A stretch of DNA of 64,000 bases from an uncultured Collinsella sp. (GCA_900757185.1 CAAEMX010000060.1:1-64000), one strand, 5' to 3'; counted from the stretch's first letter, positions 35,027-44,462 are shown. Numbers and translations are program-made. Notes: generated by a model from the letters alone, not told the origin.

Positions 35027-35041
35027 AGGAAGGATGACCCT

Positions 35042-36421
35042 ATGTTTATCGGAAGAACAGCGGAAATGTCCGAGCTCAATCGACTGTATTGCACGGGCTC
35101 CTTTGAGATGCCTGTGATTTACGGCCGCCGTCGCGTAGGTAAAACGCGCCTTATCACAGAGTTCATTCAAGGCAAGAATGCTATTTACTTTCAAGCTCGT
35201 CGTACCAATGCAGAGGCAAACCTGCACGGCTTTAGCCAGGCGATACTTGCAGGCTCGGTTGGTGCTGCAGGCGTGTCGTTTCGTAGCTTTGACGAGGCGT
35301 TCGATGCATTGGCCACCATGGCTCGCACGGAACGTTTGATTGTCGTGATTGACGAGTATCCCTATCTCGCCCAATCGAATCCCGAGATCAGCTCGTTGCT
35401 GCAAGACAAGATTGATCACCTGTACAAAGAGACCAGGCTCATGCTGATTCTATGCGGCTCGTCTCTTTCGTTTATGGAGGAACAGGTGTTGGGCTACGAG
35501 AGCCCGCTATACGGTAGGCGTACGGCCCAGTTTAAGATCATGCCGCTCGATTTTATGACGACCCTCGGCCTGTGGCAGAGCATGAGTCGCGAAGACGCTG
35601 CAGTGTGCTATGGCATGACGGGCGGCATTCCTGCATATATCGAGAAAGTCAATCCTGCCGCACCGCTCAAGGACAACATCAAACGTCTTTTTCTTACTCC
35701 TACAGGCTATCTCTTTGAGGAGCCGAGCAACTTGCTGTTGCAAGAATGCCGCAATCCCGAGCAATACGATGCGATCGTGCAGGCAATAGCCCAGGGTCGC
35801 TCGAAGATCTCTGAAATTGCGAGCTCTACGGGAATCCCGGCGAGCAACGTAAAGAGCTATGTGGATAAGCTGGCGTCGCTTGGGATCGTCGAACGTGAGC
35901 TGCCCCTAAACGAGACGAGCAATAAGCGAGCTGTGTATCTGCTGAGCGATCAGATGTTTAGGTTCTGGTACAAGTTTGTGCCGCAGAACATCGGGCTGAT
36001 CCAAAACGATATGGCAGAGATGGCGTACAAGCGCATTGAGCCGCACGTGTCGGATTACATGGGTACGGTCTTTGAGCTTATATGCAGGCAGTATGTGTAC
36101 GAACTTGCGCGGGCGGGCCAGCTCGATGTGGTTCCGGCGACCGTTGGGCGCTGGTGGGGAACGGATAACCGAACGCATACGCAGGAAGAAATCGACTTGA
36201 TTGTTGACGATGGCGAGGGCGCTGCGCTGTTTGCGGAGTGCAAATGGCGCAATGAGCCGGTAGGCGAAGACGTGCTGCAAAAGCTCGTGCACCGAAGCGA
36301 ACTCTTTAGACGGCAGCGAAAAAGCTATGCGCTGTTCTCAAAACGCGGCTTTACTCAGGGATGTCGGGATGCCGCAGAGAGTAGGGGAGACGTCAAACTG
36401 ATCTTGTTTGCCGAGATGTGA
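35042..36421 (+). CDS. AAA+ ATPase with C-terminal DUF234 nuclease-like domain
   Basis: The 459-aa protein is of the prokaryotic/archaeal ATPase plus DUF234 type. Walker A is GRRRVGKT (28-35), Walker B IVVIDEYPYL (100-109), then the sensor GSSLSFME, a winged-helix part (about 255-300) and a C-terminal EIDLI...FAECKW pattern typical of PD-(D/E)xK nuclease folds. The function is unknown; members are common in defence or mobile regions. An unusual palindrome lies upstream, and repeat arrays flank it. Confidence 0.85.
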   Translation: MFIGRTAEMSELNRLYCTGSFEMPVIYGRRRVGKTRLITEFIQGKNAIYFQARRTNAEANLHGFSQAILAGSVGAAGVSFRSFDEAFDALATMARTERLIVVIDEYPYLAQSNPEISSLLQDKIDHLYKETRLMLILCGSSLSFMEEQVLGYESPLYGRRTAQFKIMPLDFMTTLGLWQSMSREDAAVCYGMTGGIPAYIEKVNPAAPLKDNIKRLFLTPTGYLFEEPSNLLLQECRNPEQYDAIVQAIAQGRSKISEIASSTGIPASNVKSYVDKLASLGIVERELPLNETSNKRAVYLLSDQMFRFWYKFVPQNIGLIQNDMAEMAYKRIEPHVSDYMGTVFELICRQYVYELARAGQLDVVPATVGRWWGTDNRTHTQEEIDLIVDDGEGAALFAECKWRNEPVGEDVLQKLVHRSELFRRQRKSYALFSKRGFTQGCRDAAESRGDVKLILFAEM

Positions 36422-36430
36422 GGGCCGAGA

Positions 36431-36770
36431 TAATGAAGCGCGTCCTGATTTGATGCTGGGAATGGGATGTGCTTTCCTTTTGCGACCTTTGGCGGAAAGT
36501 GCGTTCCAGATTTCGGCTTCAGAATGGGATGCCGTTTCCGGATCGGCCCTCAGGCGGAAACTACGACCCGGAATTTGGCTCCAAAACGGGATACGCTTTC
36601 CCGGTGGCATCTCTAGCGGAAACTGCATCCCGGAATGAGCTCTCGGAACGGGACACGCTTTCCCATCGGTGCTTCAAACGGAAACCGTGTCCCGGAATCG
36701 AGCCTCAGGGTGGGACGCATTTTCCGGTAGAGGCCTGGGGTGGAAGGCGTGTCCCAGAATCCGGCTAATC
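36431..36770. repeat. 62-bp palindromic repeat array, copy 3
   Basis: About five and a half units. A degenerate first unit at 36431 is followed by units starting at 36493, 36555, 36617, 36679 and 36741 with an exact 62-bp period. Left half CGGAAACTGCATCCCGGAAT, right half GGGACACGCTTTCC; the 13-nt inter-unit parts differ from each other. Confidence 0.9.
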
Positions 36771-36825
36771 CGATGGCCAGGTGGTTGAGCGAGCGGGCTC
36801 CGAGGCTCCATTACTGAAAATTCAT

Positions 36826-36854
36826 TTGTTAAACCTGGCAACCGTGGGTAGAAT
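36826..36854 (+). promoter_or_regulatory. Promoter of the candidate antitoxin RNA
   Basis: TTGTTA (36826-36831), a 17-nt spacer and TAGAAT (36849-36854). It directs transcription toward the toxin gene's 3' end. Confidence 0.65.
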
Positions 36855-36860
36855 AAAGTC

Positions 36861-36946
36861 GACGGCAGCCCAAGGGTGATAGCTGGGCAGCGCCGTTACT
36901 TAGTTCAAGGGGCCAATGCCTTAACGGCGTCGGCCCCTCTTCTTTT
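36861..36946 (+). ncRNA. Candidate antisense antitoxin RNA of a type I toxin-antitoxin pair
   Basis: The promoter at 36826-36854 would start an RNA of about 86 nt that ends at the AGGGGCC/GGCCCCT terminator (36908-36938) followed by a T-rich run. Its 3' end is complementary to the last codons and 3' UTR of the convergent small hydrophobic gene, the layout of TxpA/RatA-like systems. An internal GCCCA/TGGGC stem sits near its 5' end. Not tested; predicted from sequence only. Confidence 0.55.
36908..36938. terminator. Shared hairpin of toxin mRNA and antisense RNA
   Basis: AGGGGCC pairs with GGCCCCT across a 17-nt loop that contains a GCC...GGC step. It stops the antisense RNA on the plus strand, and on the minus strand it overlaps the end of the toxin gene and could end its mRNA. 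Confidence 0.65.
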
Positions 36947-37046
36947 GCTTCGTACGCTGCTTAAGTGCCTCGGAAAGTCCGATAAGCGCCGTGAGGAGCG
37001 AGACCAAAGCGGTCAGGAGCTTCACGAAATCAATCAGATCGGTCAT
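36921..37046 (-). CDS. Small hydrophobic peptide, candidate type I toxin
   Basis: A 41-aa peptide: MTDLIDFVKLLTALVSLLTA begins the single membrane span, and the C-terminus is strongly basic (KQRTKQKKRGRRR). This shape fits the holin-like/Fst/TxpA toxins that insert in the membrane. The ATG follows a near-perfect GGGAGGTGAT site. A -10-like TAGAAT lies at 37111-37116 on the minus strand. The antisense RNA candidate overlaps its 3' end. The family assignment is by shape, not by clear homology. Confidence 0.6.
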   Translation of the reverse strand: MTDLIDFVKLLTALVSLLTALIGLSEALKQRTKQKKRGRRR

Positions 37047-37509
37047 GGGCATCACCTCCCGTCGCATGGAGGGCGCTGCCCGGCACATGGAACTGCCGTC
37101 AACAACTGCCATTCTATCAAAGCGCGGTCACAAATACGAATATATGTTCGATAATAACAGCAACGTGATTCTCTCGAATAGCAGCCTTTCGTAAGGGCGG
37201 CAGAAGACGGCGCTGGGCGATTGGGGATAGACGCGCAGGTCTTCGTCACCGAAAGCCCGTTTGATTAACCAGCCCTCTGTAGGTACACTGCATATTGATG
37301 GGCCCGGGATGACCTCTGATTCAAGTCACCGGGCCTAAATCTTCTTCATGCATTTGAATAGAGCGGGCGACTCTCTTGGGGCCGTCTGCATGGCGTGTGC
37401 TTGGCGCATGGTATTGCGCCCCGCTTTCATGTCCGCACGGGCGCCTATCCTTACGGCAATGTAGCCGCTTATGTAACCAAGCGGCAGGCAACGGAGAAAG
37501 GCCCTAACC
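37047..37509. other. Intergenic stretch with promoter and hairpin repeat
   Basis: No gene is seen apart from the toxin promoter region. TTGATT (37262) with 17 nt to TACACT forms a promoter-like pair, immediately followed by a GGCCCGG/CCGGGCC hairpin (about 37302-37337). A diverged copy of this 75-nt block occurs at about 38306-38375, on the other side of the exonuclease gene. GGAGAAAGG precedes the exonuclease GTG. Confidence 0.5.
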
Positions 37510-38243
37510 GTGTCAGCTGAAAAGACGCCGTGTATATCGGCTATCGATACGACGAACTTTGCGCGCCAGATTGTGCTGGACTTTGAGTTTGCGCCGGTGC
37601 CAAAGCAGCGCCAGCTCCGTGGACTGCGCAATGAGATTATCGAGGTCGGCACCGTCAAGCTCGATTACCACGGCAACGTCATGGGCGAGTTCTCGCAGTT
37701 TGTGCAGACGGAATTTACCGAAGGCGTTGCGTTTCCCGTCCGCGAGCTTACAGGGATATCGACCGTGGACACCGCGATGGCCGATCCGCTCTACACGGTG
37801 ATCAAAAGGCTCAGCGATTGGATTGGTCGCTACTCCGCCCAGGTGGTTTGCTGGAGCGAGGCGGATCGTCGACAGCTCTTGACCGAGTGCCAGGCAAAGC
37901 AATCGATCTTTCCGTATTTCCTACGGACTGGTTCGACCTGCAGGCGTTTTACACCTCGATCATGGACGTGGGCAGCCACGGGTGCGTCTCTTTGAGTGAC
38001 GCGGCAGCGTGGTTTGGCATGGAGTTAGACGAGTCGACGGGCCACGCCCACAGTGCCCTAGCCGATGTGCGCGTGACCGCCAAGCTGCTCAAGCAGATGA
38101 TGGAGGGGGACTATCACGTGAGTCCGCGCGCCCAGGAAGTCCGCCAACGGTGGGGGATAGGCGAGCGACCCCAGACGCGCCTTTCCAGCAAGTGCCCCGA
38201 GCTGGGCGACCTGCTGCTAAAGCTGAAGGCGGAGGGGAGGTAG
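37510..38243 (+). pseudogene. DEDDh 3'-5' exonuclease gene with a frameshift
   Basis: Frame 1 (37510 to about 37900) gives an exonuclease N-terminus: VLDFEFAP with the first acidic pair, NEIIEVGTVKLD and ELTGIS. From about 37890 the match continues in the frame ending 38243 with WFDLQAFYTSIMDVG and HAHSALADVRVTAKLLKQ, the Exo III histidine-containing part. A one-base change around GGCAAAGCAATCG splits the gene; no slippery heptamer was seen, so it is probably broken. An intact version would resemble KapD/Eri1-type DnaQ-like exonucleases. GTG start. Confidence 0.7.
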
Positions 38244-38604
38244 GGGGCGACTACAACTGATGGGCGAGGTGTGCGGGGCGGTCGCTGCTATCAATGTCAA
38301 TTTGATAGAACCAACGCATACAGATCGACTGCCTACGGCGTCCCCGGGAATGACCTCAGATCCAAGTCATTGGGGCTCAATTTGTCGCATGAGTTTAGGC
38401 GTAAACGTGCGCTTGCTTTATACATTCCATTGAGGTGGGCCATTCCGTTGACATTGATTGGTGTCCGGAGCGGCAGAAGCGGCTCCAAAAAGCCCTGTCA
38501 GTCAATTTAGGGGGGCCGGGCAATCCCGGGGAAATGGCTGCGGGACCTATAATGTTTGAAATAAGTAAAATACGCTTTTTGCAATTTCGCAGATAGGTTT
38601 TGCC
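38244..38604 (+). promoter_or_regulatory. Upstream region of hsdR
   Basis: About 360 nt without a gene. It contains the second copy of the 75-nt hairpin block (about 38306-38375), and a TATAAT box at 38548-38553 that could serve hsdR; a matching -35 is not obvious. There is no strong ribosome site before the ATG at 38605. Confidence 0.45.
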
Positions 38605-41600
38605 ATGGTTTTCGATAAAGAAGCTTCGTTCGAAGAAGCGGTTATCGCTGTGTTGAAGCAGCACGGTTGGGACGATGCGGAAGGTGTTCTTCGCTACCCT
38701 ACCGAACAGGACCTTATCTGCAACTGGGCGAAGATCCTGTTTAACAACAATGCCGGCATAGACCGCCTGAATGGTTGTCAACTCACACAGGGTGAGATGG
38801 CACAGGTCATCGAACAGATCGAAACGCTTAAGACCCCGCTGGCGCTCAACGGGTTCATCAACGGCAAAACCATTGCCATCACCCGCGACAACCCTGATGA
38901 CGTCCTTCACCTGGGCAAGGAAGTCAGCCTGAAAATCTACGACCGTCAAGAGATTGCTGCAGGTCAAAGTCGTTACCAAATCGCCCAACAGCCAATCTAT
39001 CCCGCAAAAAGCAAAATCCTTAACGATCGTCGCGGTGATCTATGCCTGCTCATCAACGGCATGCCCGTCATCCATATCGAGCTTAAGCGCAGCGGCGTGC
39101 CCGTAAGCCAGGCAACCGGCCAGATTGAAAAATACGCGCACGAAGGTGTGTTCACGGGACTCTTCCGCCTGGTGCAGATCTTCGTGGGAATGACCCCTGA
39201 CGAGGCGCGGTACTTCGCCAACCCCGGAGCGGGTGCGTTTAACCCCAACTTCTTCTTCCACTGGGAAGACTTCAACAACGAGCCCGTCTGCGCGGGCGAC
39301 AAGCCCGGTACTGACGAGTGGAAGCGCTTCACCTCGACGCTGCTCTCCATTCCCATGGCACATCAGCTCATTGGGTTCTATACCGTGGCCGACAGCTCGG
39401 ATGGCTGCCTAAAAGTCATGCGTAGCTACCAGTACTATGCCGCCGCGGCCATCTCGGACAAGGTTCGCAGATGCAAATGGGACGAGCCGCGGCACAGCAG
39501 CACGCCCGGTCGTCCCGGCGGCTATATCTGGCACACCACCGGCTCCGGTAAAACCATGACCAGCTTTAAATCGGCCCAACTTGTCGCTGACTCCCATGAT
39601 GCCGACAAGGTCGTGTTCCTAATGGACCGCATCGAGTTGGGCACGCAGTCGCTCTCGGAGTACCGCTCCTTCGCTGACGACGCCGACGACGTGCAGGGCA
39701 CTGAGAATACGCAGGTCCTCAAGTCCAAGCTCGCTAGTGACGACCCCAAGAATCGCCTTATCGTCACCTCTATCCAAAAGATGAGCAACTTGAAAGCCGG
39801 CGAGACGGGGATCACCCAAGCCGAGCTCGACCGCCTGGCTGGCAAACGTATCGTATTTATCATTGACGAGTGCCACCGATCCACCTTCGGTGACATGCTC
39901 CAGGACATACGCCGTGCCTTCCCCAATGCCCTCTTCTTCGGTTTCACGGGAACGCCAATCCTCGACGAGAATCAGAAGAAGGGATCGACCACAGCCATGG
40001 TGTTTGGCGAATGCCTGCACCGATACAGCATCGCCGACGGCATCCGCGACGGCAACGTGCTGGGTTTCGACCCCTACATGGTGACGACGTTCGATGACTA
40101 TGACGTGCGCGAAGCGGTTGCCCTAGAGCAGGCGAAAGCCGCAACCGTCGCCGAAGCCATTTCCGACGATCGAAAGAGCAAAGTTTTCTACTACTATAAG
40201 GACTCGGCAAAGGTTCCCATGGGGCCGATGGTCGACGGCGCCGGTAACCATATCAAGGGAATCGAGGATTTCCTTACTCGCGCCCAATACTGGCCCGACA
40301 CCCCGCATCACGGAAAGGTTGTCGAGGACATCCTGCGCCGCTTTCCGGTGCTCTCCCACGGCAACAAGTTCCATGCAATCCTGGCGACGAGCTCCATCCC
40401 AGAGGCAATCGACTACTACCGAGCCTTCAAGGAGCGCGCCCCGCAGATGAGGGTGACTGCCCTTTTCGACCCGAGCATCGACAACAACGCCGGCTCCGCG
40501 GTAAAGGAAGACGCTCTGGTCGAGCTCATAGAAGACTATAACAAGGCATACGGCCAGGAATTCACTATCCCCACATGGCCCGCCATGAAGAAGGATATCT
40601 CGGCTCGTCTGTCCCACAAGAAACCCTACGTCAACGTCGACACCAACCGTGATTCCCGCATCGACCTGCTCATCGTGGTTGATCAGATGCTCACGGGCTT
40701 CGACTCCAAATGGCTTAACACGCTCTATCTCGACAAGGTAATCGACTACGAGAGCATCATCCAGGCGTTCAGCCGCACGAACCGCCTGTTTGGGCCCGAC
40801 AAGCCTTTCGGCACGATTCGCTATTACCGTCGACCCCATACTATGAAGGGCTATATCGAAGCGGCGGTGAAGCTGTATTCGGGAGACCGCCCGCTCGATA
40901 TGTTCGTCCAGAAGCTACCGGAGAATATTGCGTTGATGGATACGCGCCTCCAGGAAATACTCATGGTTTTCGAGGCCGCTGGCGTGGGAGACCTCTCGAA
41001 GCTTCCCGCATCGCAGGAGGCCAGGCGCAAGTTCGCGAAGGAATTCGTCGAGCTTAACGAGTTCCTTGAGGCCGCGAAGGTACAGGGCTTCACATGGGAA
41101 CAGGATACCTACGAGTTCAGGGAAGAACCGAAAGAGGGCTCGCAACTCAGCGAGTCCGTTCTCGTCCAACCCGTCATCGACGAGCGAACCTATCTTGTCC
41201 TCGTGCAGCGCTACAAAGAGCTCTTCTCTGGCGGTACCCCGGGCGATGCTCCCGATGCACCCTACGAGTTGGACGGGCACATTACGGAAATCGACACAGG
41301 CCTCATTGACAGCGATTACATGAACTCGAACTTTGAGAAATGGCTAAAGTGCCTAGAACAGGATGACGAGGGCCTCGCGGCGGCGCGCGAGGAGCTTCAC
41401 CGTTCTTTTGCGTCTTTGAGCCAAGATGACCAGCGCTTCGCGGAGCTGTTTCTGCACGACGTGGAGCGCGGCGATGCAACCCTTGAGGAGGGCATGACGC
41501 TGAGGGACTACATTACGTCATATGCCTGCAAGGCCAAAAATGCTCAGGTCCAGCGCGTTGTCGAAGCCCTCGGCATAGATGGCGACCTTCTCACCGCCAT

Positions 41601-41802
41601 GGTGGCACTTGACTTGACTGAATCGAACATAAACGAATTCGGACGCTTCGACGACCTGAAAGACTCGGTTGACAAAGTCCGCGCCAAAGCTTTCTTCGAG
41701 CAGAAGGAAGGCAAGAGCCTGCCGCCATTCAAGGTGAACACCCGGGCTGCGGCGCTTCTCAAGAGATTTATCCTGAAAGGCGGCTTCGACATCGACGAGT
41801 GA
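38605..41802 (+). CDS. hsdR: Type I restriction enzyme subunit R
   Basis: The 1065-aa motor and nuclease subunit. The N-terminal nuclease has Asp145 in RRGDLCLLI and Glu159/Lys161 in HIELKRSG (PD-ExK). Motif I is HTTGSGKT (310-317), motif II IIDECHRS, and the helicase continues with SAT-like FTGTP. The C-terminal part (from about residue 870) binds HsdM. It lies on the opposite strand from hsdM and hsdS, with the recombinase gene directly downstream. Confidence 0.95.
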   Translation: MVFDKEASFEEAVIAVLKQHGWDDAEGVLRYPTEQDLICNWAKILFNNNAGIDRLNGCQLTQGEMAQVIEQIETLKTPLALNGFINGKTIAITRDNPDDVLHLGKEVSLKIYDRQEIAAGQSRYQIAQQPIYPAKSKILNDRRGDLCLLINGMPVIHIELKRSGVPVSQATGQIEKYAHEGVFTGLFRLVQIFVGMTPDEARYFANPGAGAFNPNFFFHWEDFNNEPVCAGDKPGTDEWKRFTSTLLSIPMAHQLIGFYTVADSSDGCLKVMRSYQYYAAAAISDKVRRCKWDEPRHSSTPGRPGGYIWHTTGSGKTMTSFKSAQLVADSHDADKVVFLMDRIELGTQSLSEYRSFADDADDVQGTENTQVLKSKLASDDPKNRLIVTSIQKMSNLKAGETGITQAELDRLAGKRIVFIIDECHRSTFGDMLQDIRRAFPNALFFGFTGTPILDENQKKGSTTAMVFGECLHRYSIADGIRDGNVLGFDPYMVTTFDDYDVREAVALEQAKAATVAEAISDDRKSKVFYYYKDSAKVPMGPMVDGAGNHIKGIEDFLTRAQYWPDTPHHGKVVEDILRRFPVLSHGNKFHAILATSSIPEAIDYYRAFKERAPQMRVTALFDPSIDNNAGSAVKEDALVELIEDYNKAYGQEFTIPTWPAMKKDISARLSHKKPYVNVDTNRDSRIDLLIVVDQMLTGFDSKWLNTLYLDKVIDYESIIQAFSRTNRLFGPDKPFGTIRYYRRPHTMKGYIEAAVKLYSGDRPLDMFVQKLPENIALMDTRLQEILMVFEAAGVGDLSKLPASQEARRKFAKEFVELNEFLEAAKVQGFTWEQDTYEFREEPKEGSQLSESVLVQPVIDERTYLVLVQRYKELFSGGTPGDAPDAPYELDGHITEIDTGLIDSDYMNSNFEKWLKCLEQDDEGLAAAREELHRSFASLSQDDQRFAELFLHDVERGDATLEEGMTLRDYITSYACKAKNAQVQRVVEALGIDGDLLTAMVALDLTESNINEFGRFDDLKDSVDKVRAKAFFEQKEGKSLPPFKVNTRAAALLKRFILKGGFDIDE

Positions 41803-41815
41803 GCGGCATCATCAT

Positions 41816-41831
41816 CCTTCATCAGCGTGAG
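41816..41831. repeat. Partial inverted-repeat copy upstream of the recombinase
   Basis: CCTTCATCAGCGTGAG matches the hsdS repeat R1 exactly over 16 bases and is inverted relative to the copy at 42810-42833. Together these bracket the recombinase gene. Confidence 0.7.
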
Positions 41832-41859
41832 TCGCCACACATGATGAAGGAGGCAAATA

Positions 41860-42789
41860 ATGCTCATTGCCATCACCGAAGACTCTCTCTTTTGCGATTA
41901 CTACTCGCAATGGGTTAGCGTCTATAAAGAAGGGGCCATCCGCGAAGTCACGATGGGGAAATATCGGCTCACCCAATCTTGGCTAGCCAAGCTTGTTCCT
42001 AACCTCAGGATTAAGGATTTGGACCGAACCTCGTACCAGCGGCTCATAAATGGCTATGCTGAGCATCACGAGCGGCAAACGACCATGGATTTTCACCATC
42101 AGCTGAAAGGAGCGATCCTAGACGCTGTCGACGAGGGACTCATTCCGCGCGATCCTACGCGAAAGGCAATCATCAAGGGTAAGCAACCGCGGGCAAAGAA
42201 GATAAAATACCTCAACCAGTTCGAACTCCATGCCATGCTCGGCGATCTTGACTTGTCAACAAGCGAGCCAAGTTGGGACTGGCTCATCCTTATCGTCGCC
42301 AAAACAGGCCTGCGCTTCTCCGAGGCGCTAGGCCTCACCCCCGAGGACTTCGATTTCGCCCATCAAACGCTTTCCGTAAACAAAACCTGGGACTACAAGA
42401 ATGACGGCGGCTTTGTCCCCACGAAAAACGCCTCGTCAGTGCGGAAAGTTCAGCTCGATTGGCAACTAATCATGCAACTCTCCGGTCTATTGAGGAATCT
42501 CCCCCCGTCTGAGCCAATATTCGTTAAGGGCAAGGTATATAACTCAACAGCAAACAGTGTTCTAGCGCGTCACTGCAAAAACGTCGGGGTACCAGTTATA
42601 TCCGTCCATGGCTTGCGCCACACACATGCATCACTTCTCTTGTTTGCTGGCGTATCCATAGCGAGCGTATCGAGAAGGCTCGGCCATGCAAGCATGACTA
42701 CTACCCAGGAAACTTATCTTCACGTCATTCAAGAGCTTGAAAACAAGGACATCGACATTGTCATGAGAGCCCTTTCTACTCTCATATAA
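41860..42789 (+). CDS. Tyrosine recombinase, probable hsdS invertase
   Basis: The 309-aa integrase-family protein has an N-terminal SAM-like DNA-binding part (about 1-110) and a catalytic domain with Arg152 (TGLRFSEALGL), His250 and Arg253 (VHGLRHTHAS), His276 (RLGHASM) and Tyr286 (TTQETYLHV). All core residues are present, so it should be active. Its place beside silent hsdS cassettes matches recombinases that invert hsdS segments. AAGGAGG precedes the ATG. Confidence 0.9.
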   Translation: MLIAITEDSLFCDYYSQWVSVYKEGAIREVTMGKYRLTQSWLAKLVPNLRIKDLDRTSYQRLINGYAEHHERQTTMDFHHQLKGAILDAVDEGLIPRDPTRKAIIKGKQPRAKKIKYLNQFELHAMLGDLDLSTSEPSWDWLILIVAKTGLRFSEALGLTPEDFDFAHQTLSVNKTWDYKNDGGFVPTKNASSVRKVQLDWQLIMQLSGLLRNLPPSEPIFVKGKVYNSTANSVLARHCKNVGVPVISVHGLRHTHASLLLFAGVSIASVSRRLGHASMTTTQETYLHVIQELENKDIDIVMRALSTLI

Positions 42790-42832
42790 CCCATATCAGT
42801 AAATTGCGGCTCACGCTGATGAAGGGTGATGA

Positions 42833-43339
42833 GGGAATCAAGTGCGTTCAAAGAAGTGCCTATCGCGGATTGCTCCAATGCTGTCGGGAAGCAGATTTGC
42901 GTATCTTGCAGAGCCGTCTTTGAGATAGAAACGACTTTAATTCCCTGCATCAAGGGCAATAGCTGATCATGGTACGCAGGGGCGTTCAAGTAATGGCCCA
43001 AATAACCAGATCCAAAAGGAAATTTGGGGCGCGCAGGTATTGTGTGCAGGCCGGAAATGACGGGCTCATTTGGCAGTTTAACCAGTTCAACGCATTTTCC
43101 CGCAGATTCGTCTTCAGCCGTGTCGGCAAAAATAACGTCGCCTATGCGAAGCGTCGAGTTCGCGTATTTCGAAAGTATCGACTCGTCGTCGGCGAAGGGC
43201 AATTTACCCGAATCGAGCCCAAGGCAATCGCCAAACTTAATGAGAATGTCTCCATAATGGATGTTGCGGGCGCTGCCGCTTTCGGAATTTAAATCAGCAC
43301 GAGATAGCGTGTTATTGTGCAGGAAGTCGAAACAATCTC
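42833..43339 (-). pseudogene. hsdS: Silent hsdS target-recognition cassette T3
   Basis: On the minus strand the frame reads WEQRKLGDCFDFL, then a target-recognition domain, then ALDSLITLHQREPQF and stops after about 20 unrelated residues. It has conserved ends but no start or ribosome site and no central spacer, so it is not a gene in itself. It is a store of one DNA-recognition domain that could be brought behind the hsdS start by inversion. Confidence 0.8.
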
Positions 43340-43408
43340 CCAACTTACGCTGTTCCCAAGCGGTAATTTGAGCCAGCCAACTTCATCTTGGGAACAGCGT
43401 AAGTTGGG
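43339..43408. repeat. Inverted repeats R2, cassette junction
   Basis: CCCAACTTACGCTGTTCCCA within 43339-43360 and its exact complement within 43387-43408 face each other across 26 bases (22-bp match). They encode the WEQRKLG motif of HsdS. Further copies lie at 43941-43960 (plus), 45115-45131 and 45700-45720 (minus). Confidence 0.9.
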
Positions 43409-44462
43409 CAACTGTGGGACAGCCTATGGCGGTTTGACCGGCAAAACCAAAGAGGATTTCGGTCACGGCAACGCAAGGTTCATCCCGTATACCAATGTCT
43501 TCGATAACCCACTGGCGGACACGAAGCGGCTCGAGGCAGTCGAGATTGATTCGAGCCAAAACCAAGTTGCGTATGGTGACGCGTTCTTTACTGTGTCATC
43601 TGAAACGCCGGATGAAGTCGGAATGTCCTCTGTTTGGCTCTCTGACCAGGAAGATGTTTACCTCAACAGCTTCTGTTTTGGTTACAGGCAAGATTCGACG
43701 TTTGACCCGCATTACCTTGCCTATATGCTCAGGTCAAGATCGGTGCGTTCCAATCTCACTCTGCTGGCTCAGGGAATCTCTAGGTTCAACATCTCCAAAA
43801 ACAAGGTGATGGAGTTGAGCGTTCCTGTCCCTTCTGCGGTAGAGCAGAAGCAGCTCGGCCAATACTTTACCAAGCTCGACTCCCTCATCACCCTTCATCA
43901 GCGTGAGCGCGGAAAGGCACCATTCAGCTGGTCTTTCGCCTGGGAACAGCGTAAGTTGGGCGAACTAACTACCATTTTATCCGCCGTCAGGGTGCATAAG
44001 GAGGAGTGGCGAACGGCAGGGGTTCCTTTCTATCGCTCCAGTGACGTGATGGCTGCGTTCAAAGGAACTGAAAACGAAAGGGTGTTCATATCTCAAGAGT
44101 TATTTGAACAATTAAGCGCTCAGTCAGGTGCACCCCAAAAAGGCGATGTGATGGTGACGGGCGGTGGCTCCGTTGGGACTCCATATATCGTGCCTGATAA
44201 CAAGCCGCTTTACACCAAGGACGCTGACTTAATTTGGATTAAGCGCCATACGGAGATTAACCCGAAATTCCTATACTCGTTCTTCATTTCTCCGATTTTC
44301 AAGTCATATATTCGAAGCATCTCGCATGTTGGAACGATAGCACACTACACAATCGAGCAAGTTAAAGAAACGCCTCTATTGATGCCGTGCTCTATTGTCG
44401 AGCAGAAAGCCATTGGCTCCTTCTTAGGCAATCTCGACTCCCTCATCACCCTTCATCAGTGA
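43387..44462 (+). pseudogene. hsdS: Silent hsdS cassettes T4 and T5
   Basis: Two target-recognition domains sit in one frame on the plus strand: WEQRKLGNCGT ... LDSLITLHQRERG, then WEQRKLGELTT ... LDSLITLHQ and a stop right at the end of the repeat. The long central linker and C-terminal tail of a working HsdS are missing, and no proper start is seen, so this is a silent donor. Inversion would replace parts of the expressed hsdS at 44580-45773. Confidence 0.8.
43884..43907. repeat. Inverted repeats R1 in the hsdS region
   Basis: The R1 sequence (CTCATCACCCTTCATCAGCG core) is found here on the plus strand and at 44442-44459. In the opposite orientation it lies at 42810-42833, 44634-44657 and 45234-45257. 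It encodes LITLHQR. Matching blocks in opposite orientation are the likely recombination sites. Confidence 0.9.

Noticed and set aside
36431..36770. CRISPR array
   Set aside because: Repeats carry mismatches, the variable parts are about 13 nt and no cas gene is near; called a palindromic array instead.
37890..37915. Programmed frameshift in the exonuclease
   Set aside because: No slippery heptamer or following hairpin seen.
38521..38560. tRNA-like fold in the hsdR leader
   Set aside because: No acceptor/T-arm pattern; only a short GCCGGG hairpin.
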